A program made the translations under genes and the position numbers. This document shows positions 8,273 to 19,260 of a DNA stretch of 64,000 nucleotides, in pieces (position 1 is the stretch's first letter; each line of letters starts with the position of its first letter). The notes beneath the pieces were generated by a model. The model ran no database searches, was not told where the DNA came from, and was given only the letters and a program-made list of their open reading frames with translations. Source of the DNA: DATBLE01 sp963719325 (GTDB taxonomy: Bacteria > Actinomycetota > Thermoleophilia > Gaiellales > Gaiellaceae); assembly GCA_963719325.1 (NCBI GenBank), contig CAVRBW010000003.1, forward strand, positions 62,001-126,000, given 5' to 3'.

Positions 8273-9912
8273 CGGCCGCCGGCGCGGATCTCGCTCAGCG
8301 TCGCCCGCGGGCTGATCGCCTCGGGATCGACACGCAGCTCGAGCAGCGCAGGACGTCCCGCCGCGAGCGCCTCCTCGAAGGCGGCCGGAAACTCCTCCGT
8401 CCGCTGGACCACGGCGCCGTGGGCGCCGAAGGCCCGGGCGAACGCTGCGAAGTCCGGATTGACGAGCTCCGTGCCCACCGTCCTGCCCGGAAAGTGGCGC
8501 TCCTGGTGCATCCGGATCGTGCCGAGCATGCCGTTGTTGACGACGAGGACGACGATCGCGGCGCCGTACTGCACCGCCGTCGCGAGCTCGTTGCCGCTCA
8601 TCAGGAAGTCACCGTCACCCGCAATGCAGACGACGACGCGCTCCGGATCCAGAAGCTTGGCCGCAACCGCAGCCGGGACGCCGTACCCCATCGCGCCCGC
8701 GCAGGGCGCCAGCTGCGTGCCGTAACGGCGGAACTCGTAGAAGCGATGGGCCCAGACGCTGAAGTTGCCGGCTCCGGTCGTGATCACGGCGTCCTCCGCG
8801 AGGCGCTCGCGCAGGAACGCCATCACCTCTCCCATCTGCAGGTCGCCCGGAAGCCTCCCGTGGCGAAGGTTGGCGAGGTAGTCGGCCCGCGCCTCCTCCA
8901 CCCGGGCTGCACGACGGGCTCCTTCGACCGGATGCAGCATCGCCGCGAACTGCGGCGAGCCCGCGACGATCGGCAGCTCGGCCTCGTAGACGCGGCCGAG
9001 CTCGTCGGGATCGCCGTGGACGTGGATGAGCGTCTGACGCGGGCGCGGCGGCTCGAGCAGCGAGTACTGCCGCGTCGCGACCTCTCCAAGCCGGGTCCCG
9101 AGCGCAAGGATCACGTCCGCCTCCTGGACGCGGCGGGCAAGCGCCGGATCCATGCCCAGCGTCAGCATCCCGGCGTAGCATCGCGAGGTGTTGTCGACGT
9201 AGTCCTGGCGCCGAAAGGAGGCGACCATAGGGACGTTCGAGGCCTCGGCGAAGGCGACCACGTCGCGGCCGGTCTGCTCCGTCCAGCCTCCGCCGCCGAC
9301 GACGATCAGCGGCCGCTCGGCAGCGGCCAGGAGCTCGAGCGCACGCTCGACCTCGGTCGCAGCCGGTGAGGCCTGCGCGGGCCGGTAGCGGCCTGCGTCC
9401 GCGGCGTCGGCCTCCTCGGACTGGACGTCCTCGGGCAACGCGATCACGACCGGGCCCGGGCGTCCCGAGGTGGCGGTGTGGAAGGCATGCGAGACCAGCT
9501 CCGGAACCGCTCCGGCGTCCTCGACGGTCGCCACCCACTTCGCCATCTCGCCGAACAGGCGGCCGTAGTCGAGCTCCTGGAAGGCCTCGCGGCCGAGGTG
9601 ATGACGCGGTACTTGCCCGACGAGCAGGACCAGCGGCGTCGAGTCCTGATAGGCCGTGTGAATCCCGACCGCCGCGTGGGTCGCGCCCGGAGCCCGCGTG
9701 ACCAGGCAAACCCCGGGCTTCCCGGTGATCTTCCCGTAGGCCTCGGCCATGTTCGCGGCGGCGGCCTCGTGGCGGGCGGTGACGAGCCGGATCGGGGTGT
9801 CGTAGAGCGCGTCGAGCACGGCGAGGTAGCTCTCGCCCGGGACGCAGTAGGCGGTGTCGACGCCGTGAACGAGCAGCTGGTCGACGAAGATTCGCGCCGC
9901 GGTGCGCTTCAC
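8269..9912 (-). CDS. Acetolactate synthase-like ThDP-dependent enzyme
   Basis: 547-residue thiamine-diphosphate enzyme with the three-domain acetolactate synthase/benzoylformate decarboxylase layout. CVPGESYL holds the catalytic Glu (residue 27). The C-terminal ThDP/Mg site reads GDGDFLMSG followed by NNGMLGTIRMHQERHFPGR. GTG at 9912 is chosen because it forms a GTGA overlap with the cupin stop; a longer reading would run antisense through the cupin. It sits in an SDR-cupin-amidase operon with no small regulatory subunit and no ilvC nearby, so branched-chain synthesis is unlikely. A 2-keto-acid carboligase or decarboxylase in a dedicated pathway is more plausible. Confidence 0.9.
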   Translation of the reverse strand: MKRTAARIFVDQLLVHGVDTAYCVPGESYLAVLDALYDTPIRLVTARHEAAAANMAEAYGKITGKPGVCLVTRAPGATHAAVGIHTAYQDSTPLVLLVGQVPRHHLGREAFQELDYGRLFGEMAKWVATVEDAGAVPELVSHAFHTATSGRPGPVVIALPEDVQSEEADAADAGRYRPAQASPAATEVERALELLAAAERPLIVVGGGGWTEQTGRDVVAFAEASNVPMVASFRRQDYVDNTSRCYAGMLTLGMDPALARRVQEADVILALGTRLGEVATRQYSLLEPPRPRQTLIHVHGDPDELGRVYEAELPIVAGSPQFAAMLHPVEGARRAARVEEARADYLANLRHGRLPGDLQMGEVMAFLRERLAEDAVITTGAGNFSVWAHRFYEFRRYGTQLAPCAGAMGYGVPAAVAAKLLDPERVVVCIAGDGDFLMSGNELATAVQYGAAIVVLVVNNGMLGTIRMHQERHFPGRTVGTELVNPDFAAFARAFGAHGAVVQRTEEFPAAFEEALAAGRPALLELRVDPEAISPRATLSEIRAGGR

Positions 9913-10448
9913 AGGCTGACGGGCTGCTCGAGGAAGACCGTCGCGCGCTGGAGCTTCGGCCGCTCCTCGTCCTCGGGGTCGACGTAGCGGATCGTCCGCT
10001 TCCCCTCCCACTCCCGGGGGAGCAGGAGCACCCGCACGAACGCGGTGTCCTCGGTCTCCGACGCGGTCGCGAGCACCGGTTCGGAGCCGTTCTCGAACCA
10101 CGCCTGCCCCGCTCCGTAGGCGTGGCTCACGCCGGCAGAGTCGATCCGGATCGTGCCGTGCAGGAGGTACCGCACGCCCGGCCCGGGGTGGGTGTGGCGA
10201 TAGGCGATCCCGCCGGGCGGGAAGTCGACACGGTCGCAGCGCATCAGCCAGTCGACGCTCGGATCGGGGTCGACGTCCGCCGCAAGCAGTGCGTCGCCGG
10301 CGCCGTACTCCGCGAGCTCCCAGACGACCGCGCGGCCGCTTACCTCACACGCGCCGAAGTGAGCCTCGTTCCGGCCCAGGTCGTAGCAGACCCTGTTGCC
10401 GGGAAGCGGCGCGCAGCCGTCTCGGTACTCGAAGAGGGCGAGAATCAA
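9909..10448 (-). CDS. Cupin-domain protein (TTG start)
   Basis: 179-residue single-cupin protein. The metal-binding cupin motif is RHTHPGPGVRYLLHG with spaced His residues (about 97-110), followed by a second beta region around GAGQAWFENG. The start is inferred: TTG at 10448-10446 overlaps the SDR stop as TTGA, matching the pattern of the whole operon, and no ATG or GTG is available between. It ends in a GTGA overlap with the ThDP enzyme. Family members include isomerases, dioxygenases and ligand sensors; which applies here is unclear. Confidence 0.78.
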   Translation of the reverse strand: MILALFEYRDGCAPLPGNRVCYDLGRNEAHFGACEVSGRAVVWELAEYGAGDALLAADVDPDPSVDWLMRCDRVDFPPGGIAYRHTHPGPGVRYLLHGTIRIDSAGVSHAYGAGQAWFENGSEPVLATASETEDTAFVRVLLLPREWEGKRTIRYVDPEDEERPKLQRATVFLEQPVSL

Positions 10449-11161
10449 TGGAAGTACTGCCCGCCGTCGATCACCATCGTCTGGCCGGTGATGAAGTCGG
10501 CCGCGGAGGTGCACAGGAAGACGACGGCGCCGACCACGTCCTCCGGGACCTGGTCCCGCTGGATCGTGCGCGCGGCGACCGAGACGTCCCGGAGCTTCTC
10601 GACCACTTCGGGATGCGCCTGCACGCCCTCGCTCATCGTGAACCCCGGGGCGACGCAGTTCACGTGGATCCCGTCCCGGCCGAGCTCCTTGGCGAGCGCG
10701 CGGGTGAGCGCGACGATCGCGCCCTTGCTCGTCACGTAGTGGAGCAGGAAGGGCACGCCCCGAAACGGCGTCCCGGAGGAGATGTTCACGATCTTGCCGC
10801 CGCCCTGCCCGCGCATGACCGGCACCACCGCCCGGCAGGTGAGGAACATCGAGGCGACGTTCACGTCCATCACCTGCCGCCATTCCTCGAGCGGGATCTC
10901 CGTGAACGGCCGCATCTCGAGCGACGCGTACAGGCCCGCGTTGTTGACGAGGATGTCGAGACGGCCGTGGCGCGCGAGCGTCTCGTCCACCAGGCGCTGG
11001 ACGTCGGCCTCGTCGGAGACGTCGGCGCGAATCCCGCCGTCGGGCGGGTTGAGGTCGGCGATCACCACGTGCGCGCCTGCTTCCGCAAGCCCGTCGGCGA
11101 TCGCCTTGCCGATCCCCTGCGCGCCGCCGGTGACGACCGCGACCTTGCCGTCCAGGGTCAC
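10445..11161 (-). CDS. Short-chain dehydrogenase/reductase (classical SDR)
   Basis: 238-residue NAD(P)(H)-dependent oxidoreductase. The Rossmann motif is TGGAQGIG (11-18) and the structural motif NNAG (73-76). The catalytic Tyr142 and Lys146 lie in YVTSK, with Ser128/129 before them. Asp36 after beta-2 (IADLN) favours NAD(H). It is the first gene of the five-gene overlapped operon running down to 5599. The region upstream (11162-11321) holds nested inverted repeats and may be its leader. The substrate is not identifiable from sequence. Confidence 0.93.
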   Translation of the reverse strand: MTLDGKVAVVTGGAQGIGKAIADGLAEAGAHVVIADLNPPDGGIRADVSDEADVQRLVDETLARHGRLDILVNNAGLYASLEMRPFTEIPLEEWRQVMDVNVASMFLTCRAVVPVMRGQGGGKIVNISSGTPFRGVPFLLHYVTSKGAIVALTRALAKELGRDGIHVNCVAPGFTMSEGVQAHPEVVEKLRDVSVAARTIQRDQVPEDVVGAVVFLCTSAADFITGQTMVIDGGQYFH

Positions 11162-11191
11162 CTGTGACTCGTCCGGGGACGGTTTCGCAGT

Positions 11192-11296
11192 CCTGGCGCG
11201 CGAGGTGCAAGCGAGACAAGGACGCAGGGAGCGTTCGTAGCTCCTGCTACGGACGCGACTGAGGACGCGGTATCGCGCAGTAGATCGCGCGCCAGG
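11192..11296. repeat. Nested inverted repeat in the SDR / NIPSNAP spacer
   Basis: A perfect 12-base inverted repeat, cctggcgcgcga at 11192-11203 and tcgcgcgccagg at 11285-11296, encloses a second stem near 11240-11265 built on cgtag / ctacg. It lies between two minus-strand genes, so on that strand it would be the 5' leader of the SDR operon. It could be a structured RNA, an attenuator or a degenerate mobile palindrome. A smaller cccc-gga-gggg stem at about 11311-11321, just past the NIPSNAP stop, may end the upstream transcript. Confidence 0.5.
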
Positions 11297-11321
11297 GCTG
11301 CCCTAATTGTCCCCGGAGGGG

Positions 11322-11636
11322 TCACCTTAACGGGGAGAACGCCGTCGGAATCAAGATCCGGTTCTGCTGCGTGTGGATCAGCGGCTGGATCCTGGCGAGG
11401 AAGGCTCGCCACGCCTCGTCCGCCTGCAGAGCGGCACGGCAGCGCGTTCGTTCGTCGTAGCTCTCGTACGCCCAGACGTGCGTGTAGGTCGACAGCTCGC
11501 CGACGTCGGTCGTGAACGCGCCCACGAACCGGCCGAGATGGCGCTGCTGGAGAGCGATTCCCTCCGACTCGTAATGGCCGAGGAGCTCGTTCAGCTTGCC
11601 CGTATACACGCGGTACTCGCGCTGCTCGACGATCAC
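11322..11636 (-). CDS. NIPSNAP family protein
   Basis: 104-residue ferredoxin-like alpha/beta barrel protein of the NIPSNAP family. It opens MIVEQREYRVYTGKLNELL and contains the conserved TYTHVWAYESYDERTR block (about 51-66). The bacterial family function is poorly defined; members often sit next to catabolic enzymes, as here (160 bases upstream of the SDR operon). It is divergent from the methyltransferase, whose start is only 27 bases away, so both promoters must overlap the other gene's leader. Confidence 0.88.
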   Translation of the reverse strand: MIVEQREYRVYTGKLNELLGHYESEGIALQQRHLGRFVGAFTTDVGELSTYTHVWAYESYDERTRCRAALQADEAWRAFLARIQPLIHTQQNRILIPTAFSPLR

Positions 11637-11663
11637 GACCCGATTCTATGGATACTCCGGCGG

Positions 11664-12287
11664 ATGGCCCTGCGCGACCGCCTGGCCCCGGTGATAACGG
11701 AGTTGCTCGGCGGGCCGACGGAGAAGAAGCCCTTCGTCGTCGAGGGGCGCCGGAGGCTGCTTGCCCCGGCCGAGGGGCGCGTCCTCGAGGTGGGCGCCGG
11801 CCCCGGCTTCAACCTTCCGCACTATCCGGGCGGCATTCACGAGCTCGTCTTGACCGACCGGCTGGGCGGCATGCTGCCGCGCGCGAGGCGACGGGCGGAG
11901 CGAGCAGGTCGAGACGTCGCCACCCTGCAGGCCCCCGTGGAGCACCTTCCGGTCGAGGACGACTCGTTCGACACCGTCGTCGGGTCACTCCTCCTCTGCT
12001 CGGTGGACGACCAGGATCGCGCACTGGCAGAGATCCGGAGGGTCCTCAAGCCCGAGGGCCGATACCTCTTCCTGGAGCACGTCCGCTCGCACGACCCGAA
12101 GATCGCCAGCCGGCAGGACCGCCTCGAGGGGCTGTGGGGCGTGATCGCCTTCGGCTGTCACCCGAACAGGAACACGCTGGCCCGAATCGAGTCGGCGTTC
12201 GAGGTCGAGGAGCTCGAGCAGGGAGTGCTCCCTGCCGGGCCGACCATCGTGCGGCCCTACGTCTTGGGCCGCGCGCGCGCCCGGTAG
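11664..12287 (+). CDS. Class I SAM-dependent methyltransferase (Methyltransf_11)
   Basis: 207-residue methyltransferase. Motif I is VLEVGAGPGFNLPHY (about 39-53), motif II has the acidic residue in LVLTDRLGGML, and motif IV/V is SFDTVVGSLLLCSVDD. The C-terminal HPNRNTLARIE resembles the METTL7-like branch that acts on lipids or small thiols. ATG at 11664 is chosen; another ATG at 11648 is out of frame. The 3' end overlaps the convergent CGNR gene by 31 bases. Confidence 0.87.
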   Translation: MALRDRLAPVITELLGGPTEKKPFVVEGRRRLLAPAEGRVLEVGAGPGFNLPHYPGGIHELVLTDRLGGMLPRARRRAERAGRDVATLQAPVEHLPVEDDSFDTVVGSLLLCSVDDQDRALAEIRRVLKPEGRYLFLEHVRSHDPKIASRQDRLEGLWGVIAFGCHPNRNTLARIESAFEVEELEQGVLPAGPTIVRPYVLGRARAR

Positions 12288-12790
12288 GCACGCGTCTTCG
12301 TGCGGTTGCCGCACAGCTTCATCGAGCACCAGCTGGCCGAGCGGTTCTTCGAGTAGTCGTAGAAGGCCCAGCGGCAGCCGTGGTTGCGACAGGCCTTGAG
12401 CCGGAGCCACGTGCCGTCGGCCATCGCCATGAACGACGCCGCGAGGACGGCCCCGATCACGCCGTCGACCCCTGCCGCCCGGGCTACCAGCGCCCGCTGC
12501 TCGAAGTCGATCGAGAGGCACGCTGCGTCGGCGGCGCGCCGCAAGGACGTCCAGCCGGTCCCTGGGAGCGCCTGGCGGTTGTTCGCGTAGAGCAGCTCCC
12601 TGATCGCCTCCCGTACGACCCTTGCACGAGCGAGCCCGCCCCCGCCGGGTGCCGCTCCGCGTTCTGCGAGCCACGCCCCCAGCCACTCGTCCCCGCGCTC
12701 GAGGTTGACGGTGTTGACGAAGGTCTGGACGACCCGAAGCGACCCCGGCGCCGCGTTTGGAAGGTCATACCGAGGAGGCCGATGCGCCAC
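12257..12790 (-). CDS. CGNR zinc-finger / ABATE-domain transcription regulator
   Basis: About 177 residues. The N-terminal ABATE region (FVNTVNLERG) precedes a C-terminal zinc finger with cysteines in CRNHGCRWAFYDYSKN and CSMKLCGNR, the last giving the family its CGNR name. This family is presumed to be DNA-binding stress or ligand-responsive regulators. GTG at 12790 is used; GTGs at 12799 and 12802 are alternatives. The gene is divergent from the large permease at 12819, and the intervening gap is under 30 bases, so it may regulate that exporter (inference). Confidence 0.85.
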   Translation of the reverse strand: MAHRPPRYDLPNAAPGSLRVVQTFVNTVNLERGDEWLGAWLAERGAAPGGGGLARARVVREAIRELLYANNRQALPGTGWTSLRRAADAACLSIDFEQRALVARAAGVDGVIGAVLAASFMAMADGTWLRLKACRNHGCRWAFYDYSKNRSASWCSMKLCGNRTKTRAYRARARPKT

Positions 12791-12804
12791 GTGCGACACC
12801 ACTA

Positions 12805-12810
12805 TAGGCT
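12805..12810 (+). promoter_or_regulatory. Putative -10 box (TAGGCT) for the large permease
   Basis: A TANNNT hexamer lies 8 bases before the GTG at 12819, within CACTATAGGCT. This spacing predicts a leaderless mRNA. The same AT-rich patch could serve the divergent CGNR gene. Confidence 0.35.
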
Positions 12811-12818
12811 CTTGGCTG

Positions 12819-15800
12819 GTGGTGCGCCGTCGAGCAGCCGCTTGGCTTCCGTATCGCGCTGCTCGGGCGGCGCTGGCCGTCGCAGGGGCGCGGCTGCGCG
12901 CCCAGCCGCTCCGCCCCGCGCTCGTCGTCTTGGGCGTCGCACTGGCGTTCACGATCCTCGTCTCCGTCCTCGGCGGGAGCCTCGTTGCCCGCCAGCAGGC
13001 GCTTGCGCGAGGCCTGGCGGCAGTCCCTTCGAGCGCGCAAGGCTTCCGGGTCGACCGCTTCGGACTGCCGCTGGACGACCGCATGTATCGCCGGGAAGAC
13101 GGAATCGTTCGCCGGGCGCTCGCCACGCTCTCGCCCGGCAAGACACGCCGGGTGATCTTCTTCCGCGAGCTGCGCGTGCAGGGCCAGCTCGTCGAGATCG
13201 CCGGGGTCGACGACCTGGCTCAGCTGGTCCGGCTCCGCTCTGGCCGCTTGCCGCGCACGTGTAGCGACGCACGGTGCGAGGTCCTGCAGATCGGTTCCGG
13301 CGGCCCCGCACGGCGTGCGGAGGGCGGCGTGCGACTCCAACGCGTCGGGATCGCCGACCTTCGCGATCCCTCCCTCTTCGGCTACGTCTCGGCGGGAGCG
13401 ACCGGGGGCCCGAGCCGCCCCATCATCGTCGTCGGACCGAGCGTCGACGCCCTGCGGCTGCTCCCGAACCTCGCGCCGTTCTACCGCATCTACTCGTGGC
13501 TCTCGCCGCTCCGGGCGGACCGTCTGCGAACCTGGGATCTCGGGCGAACCCTCGACGCCGAGTCGCACGCCCAGGCGGCGCTCGACGCCGCCGATCCGGC
13601 CTTTCGGCTGAGCAGCCCGGACGACGCGCTTCTGGACGCGGCGAGGCGCGGACGAGTGGCTGCGCACCGCCTCGTCCTGGTCGGCGGGGAGGTGAGCGCG
13701 CTGTTGCTCGGCTTCGCGATCATCGCCGCGGTCGGCCTCCGCCGCGGGCTGGCAAACGAGCGGCGGCGTCTCCTGGCTCGAGGTGCGAGGCGGTGGCAGA
13801 TCGGCCTCGGGCTAGCAGGCGAGATCGGATCGATGACGCTCGCCGGCGCGCTTCTCGGCACCGCCGTCGGAGCGGTCGTCGTGACTGCGATCGCAAGCGC
13901 CGCCGGGTTACCCGCCGGAGCGATCCTCCAGCACACCCTGCTGGCCGGCTGGGCGGTCGCAGCGCTCGTCGGGGGCTGGCTGGCAGCGACCCTGGTCCTC
14001 GTTCTGACCACGTTCACGAAAGACGACGAGACGGGACGGCGACGGATCCGGCTCGTGGATGTCGCCGCCCTCGGGGCGGCGGCAACGATCGGGGTCGGAC
14101 TCAGCCGCGGAGCGCTCGACCCCGCCACCGTCACCTCGGGAAACACGGTGCTGCTCCTGATCCTCCCCGCGCTCGTCTGCTTCGTGGTCGCGGTCGTTCT
14201 GGCGCGGGTGCTCGCGCCGGCCATGCGGATGGGCGAGCGACTGACCCGCCATCGAGCCATCTCGCTCCGTCTCGCCGTGCTTGCGCTCGCGCGGGCTCCT
14301 TCACGGACGGTCGTCAGCTGCGCCTTCGTCGCCGTCGCGCTCGGACTCGCCCTCTTCGCGGCGAGCTATCGCGCCACGCTCGCTCAGGGTGCGGCCGATC
14401 AAGCAGCGTTCCAGGTGCCGCTCGATTTCCGGGTCAGCGAGGGCTCGAAGCTCGTCATGCCGCTGGATGCTGCTCCGCTGGAGCGGTACCGGCAGATCGG
14501 CGGCAACGTCCACGCGTATCCGGTCGTGCGCCTGAGCGCGACGACCCCCGGGAGCGGCTCGTCGGTGCTGTCTCCGACCGTGCTCGGTGTTCCAGCAGAA
14601 GCGGTCAGGCAGCTGCACTGGCGATCCGACTTCTCTGCGCTTGCACCCGGGAGGATCGCCGACCGGCTCGCACCCGGGGCCGAGCCGCGCCTGGCCGGCG
14701 TATCGCTGCCCGTGGGGACGAAGACGCTGTCCGTTGCCGCACGCGTCCGCGGCAGCGACCTGCTGCTGGGCGTCGTGGTGGCCGACGGTCGCGGACGCGT
14801 CCGCGCCCTTCCGCTGGGCCGCGTGCACGACGGCTCCGCGATGCTCTCCGCACGCGTCCGGCAGTCGGGGCTGCGGGTGGTCGGGCTCCAGCTCTTCCTG
14901 CCCGAGAGCGAGACCTTCACCTTCGCCCATCGTGAGGCCGAGGGAAACGTCTCGACCGCGCCCGCGGGCGTGCTGCGGCTGGGCCCGCTCGTCGCCGAGC
15001 GCGATGCCGGCCCTCGGCTCGTGACCACCTGGCGCGGGTGGGCGCTCCCCACCGGCGGCGAGACCGTCAACAGGGCCGGCGGGGCGCAGGTGAGCTTCGC
15101 ATTCCAGGACACCGGCGCTCGGCTCGTCTTCCGGCCCGCGGAGCCGACCGACCACAGTCCGATGCCGGTGATCGCGTCCCCCGACGTCGCCCGGGCAGCC
15201 GGAGGCGTGGGGAGCCTGACAGTCCTCGACTTCCAGGACACGCGGGTCGATGCACGGATCGTCGGCGTGGCCTCGCGAATGCCGTCCGTACCCGCCGACA
15301 CGGGCTCCTTCGTGCTCGCCGACCGGGCCTGGCTGTCGACCGCCGTCGATGCCGACGCGGCCGGTGACGGCACGCCGAACGAGGTCTGGATCTCCGCTTC
15401 CGGCCGCCAAGCCGTCGCGTCGGCACTCGCGAGCCCGCCGTTCGCGAGCCTCGTGGTCGAGTCGCGCGCGGATCTCCAGCGCCAGCTCGAGAACGACCCG
15501 CTCGCCCATGCGACCGCGCTCGCTCTCGGCGCCGCCGGGATCGTCGCGCTGGTCATGGCCGTTCTCGGGTTCTGGGTCGGCGTCGTCAGCGAGGTGCGCG
15601 ACGAGCGGAGCGACTTCTTCGACCTGGAGGCACAGGGGGTGCCTCCGGAGAGGCTGCGGACACAGCTCCGAACGCGCGGGGTGATCCTCGTCGCTCTCGG
15701 CCTCCTCGGTGGGGTGGGGCTCGGCGCGCTCCTGTCCCAGCTCGTTGTCTCCCTGGTGCGCGTCTCGGGCACGACCGGCGTTCCCGAGCCTCCCCTGCGG

Positions 15801-15931
15801 TTCGATCCTGCCTGGCTCGCCTCCGGGGTCGGGATCCTCGCCCTCGGCGCCGTGACGTTGCTCGTAGCCGAGGGAACATCCCTGACCGCGTTCCGCACCG
15901 ACCGGCCGGAACGGGCCTCGTGGAGCCTCGA

Positions 15932-15935
<4 letters not shown>
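12819..15935 (+). CDS. Very large FtsX-like ABC permease (1038 aa)
   Basis: Membrane component of an ABC exporter or lipoprotein-handling system. The likely GTG start is at 12819 (12822 is equivalent). An N-terminal basic stretch and hydrophobic segment (about 30-50) are followed by a long extracellular region, a middle cluster of membrane helices (about 285-500), a second extracellular region and a C-terminal FtsX core (about 880-1020) with VRDERSDFFDLEAQGVPPERLRTQL in place of the usual coupling motif. Length is above ordinary FtsX permeases. The stop overlaps the ATPase ATG by 4 bases (ATGA). The substrate is unknown. Confidence 0.85.
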
Positions 15936-17515
<1,580 letters not shown>

Positions 17516-17536
17516 GCTCTTCCCGCTGGAGGAAGC

Positions 17537-19021
17537 TCAGATCCCGGCGAGCGCCAGGTACTTCAGCTCGAGCCACTCCTCGATGCCGTACTTGGAGCCC
17601 TCGCGCCCGATGCCCGACTCCTTCATCCCGCCGAACGGCGCCACCTCGGTGGAGACGAAGCCGGTGTTGATCCCGACGATCCCGTACTCCAGCCCTTCCG
17701 AGACGCGCCAGACCCGGCCGACGTCCCGGCTGTAGAAGTACGCCGAGAGGCCGTACGGCGTGTCGTTGGCGATACGCACCGCCTCCTCCTCGGTGACGAA
17801 GCGCCGAATGGCGGCGACAGGGCCGAAGGTCTCCTCACAGCTCATCGCCATCTCGGCGGTCAGACCCGTCAAGACCGTCGGCTGGAAGAACGTGTGTCCG
17901 AGGTCGTGCCGCTCGCCGCCGAGGTGGAGCTCTCCCCCGCGATCGAGCGCGTCCGTCACGTGTCGCTCGACCTTGTCGAGCGCGGCCGGATCGATGAGCG
18001 GACCGACCTTCACGTCCGGCTCTGTGCCGGCGCCGACCTTGAGCTGCGTCACGCCGGCGACGAGCTTCTCCAGGTACTCGTCGTACACTCGCTCCTGGAC
18101 GAGGATGCGGTTGGCGGTGATGCAGGTCTGGCCGGAGTTGCGGTACTTGTTGAGCAGCGTGCCGGCGACGGCCTCGTCGAGATCGGCGTCGTCGAAGACG
18201 ATGAAGGGCGCGTTCCCGCCGAGCTCGAGCGAGATCTTCTTCAGGCCCTTGGCGCACTGGGCCATCAGCAGCTTGCCGACCTCGTTCGAGCCGGTGAACC
18301 CCACCTTGCGGACGAGTGGGTTCGAGGTCATCTCGCCGCCGATCGCAGGTGCGTCGTCCGCGTCGCCGGTGACGACCGAGAGCACTCCCGGCGGCAGACC
18401 GGCCTCCTCGGCGAGCACGGCGACCGCGAGCGCGGACAGCGGCGTCTGCTCGGCAGGCTTCAGCACCATCGTGCAGCCGGCGCCAAGCGCGGGCGCCGTC
18501 TTCCGCGTCGGCATCGCCGAGGGGAAGTTCCACGGCGTGATCCCGGCGGTGACGCCGACCGGCTCCTTGAGGACGAGGATCCGCCGGTCGGGCGACGGCT
18601 GCGGGATCGTGTCCCCGTAGACGCGCTTGCCCTCCTCCCCGAACCACTCGAGGAACGAGGCCGCGTAGACGACCTCCGCCCGTGACTCGGCGAGGGGCTT
18701 GCCCTGCTCGAGCGTGAGCAGCAGCGCCAGATCGTCGACGTGCTCGTTCATCAGGTCGGCCCAGCGGCGGAGGATCCGGGCGCGATCGGCCGCGGTGCGC
18801 GCGCGCCAGCCGGGATACGCCGCGTCGGCCGCCTTCAACGCTCGCTTCGTCTCCGCCGCGCCCATCCGTGGGACGCGCGCGACCTCTTCTCCGGTGGCGG
18901 GGTTCGTGACGGAGAAGGTCTCGCCCGAGTCGGCGTCGACCCACTCGCCGTTCAGCCAGGCCTGCGAGCGAAGGAGGTCGGCGCGGCGAAGGGCGGGTGC
19001 TGCCGAGGCGGTCTGCGTCAT
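17537..19021 (-). CDS. gabD: NAD(P)-dependent succinate-semialdehyde dehydrogenase
   Basis: 494-residue aldehyde dehydrogenase, best matched to the GabD branch that oxidises succinate semialdehyde to succinate in GABA breakdown. PWNFPSAMPTRKTAPAL is the cofactor region, Glu266 lies in LELGGN and the nucleophile Cys300 in NSGQTC. C-terminal FGGMKESGIGREGSKYGIEE is typical of SSADH. Unusually, its start overlaps an 80-residue ORF (ATGA) which itself overlaps gatB, so it sits at the end of the gatCAB transcript. Related semialdehyde substrates such as glutarate semialdehyde are possible. Confidence 0.88.
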   Translation of the reverse strand: MTQTASAAPALRRADLLRSQAWLNGEWVDADSGETFSVTNPATGEEVARVPRMGAAETKRALKAADAAYPGWRARTAADRARILRRWADLMNEHVDDLALLLTLEQGKPLAESRAEVVYAASFLEWFGEEGKRVYGDTIPQPSPDRRILVLKEPVGVTAGITPWNFPSAMPTRKTAPALGAGCTMVLKPAEQTPLSALAVAVLAEEAGLPPGVLSVVTGDADDAPAIGGEMTSNPLVRKVGFTGSNEVGKLLMAQCAKGLKKISLELGGNAPFIVFDDADLDEAVAGTLLNKYRNSGQTCITANRILVQERVYDEYLEKLVAGVTQLKVGAGTEPDVKVGPLIDPAALDKVERHVTDALDRGGELHLGGERHDLGHTFFQPTVLTGLTAEMAMSCEETFGPVAAIRRFVTEEEAVRIANDTPYGLSAYFYSRDVGRVWRVSEGLEYGIVGINTGFVSTEVAPFGGMKESGIGREGSKYGIEEWLELKYLALAGI

Positions 19022-19260
19022 CGCCCGGAGTCTAGGCAGTCGCGAAGCTCGTGCGGCGTCAGCAGCCGCCGGCCGAGCTCGTCCGCCCCGGGCACGCAGT
19101 CGCGCACGGCCTGGAGCACGGTCTCAGCCGAGTCGGAGAAAGGGCTGAGGATCTTGGTGCCCTTGAGGAGCACACGGCCGGGTAGCGGTGCTGCGAAGGC
19201 GGAGAGGTGGGCCTCGGAGTAGCCCTTGACCCGAAGGATCTCGTTCGCCTGGTCGATCAT
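19018..19260 (-). CDS. Small conserved-looking protein between gatB and gabD (80 aa)
   Basis: Not recognised. 80 residues, soluble, opening MIDQANEILRVKGYSEAHLS and ending HELRDCLDSGR. It overlaps both neighbours by exactly 4 bases (ATGA at gatB and at gabD), which strongly supports real translation and coupling. There is no membrane segment and no CxxC; two cysteines are widely spaced. Its position suggests a helper or stabilising role for one of the neighbouring enzymes, but there is no motif evidence. Confidence 0.65.
   Translation of the reverse strand: MIDQANEILRVKGYSEAHLSAFAAPLPGRVLLKGTKILSPFSDSAETVLQAVRDCVPGADELGRRLLTPHELRDCLDSGR

Noticed and set aside
10445..11219. A 436-residue frame joining the cupin with an antisense-like stretch over the SDR gene
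   Set aside because: The upstream half is an alternative frame of the SDR gene; the cupin is better started at the TTG overlapping the SDR stop.
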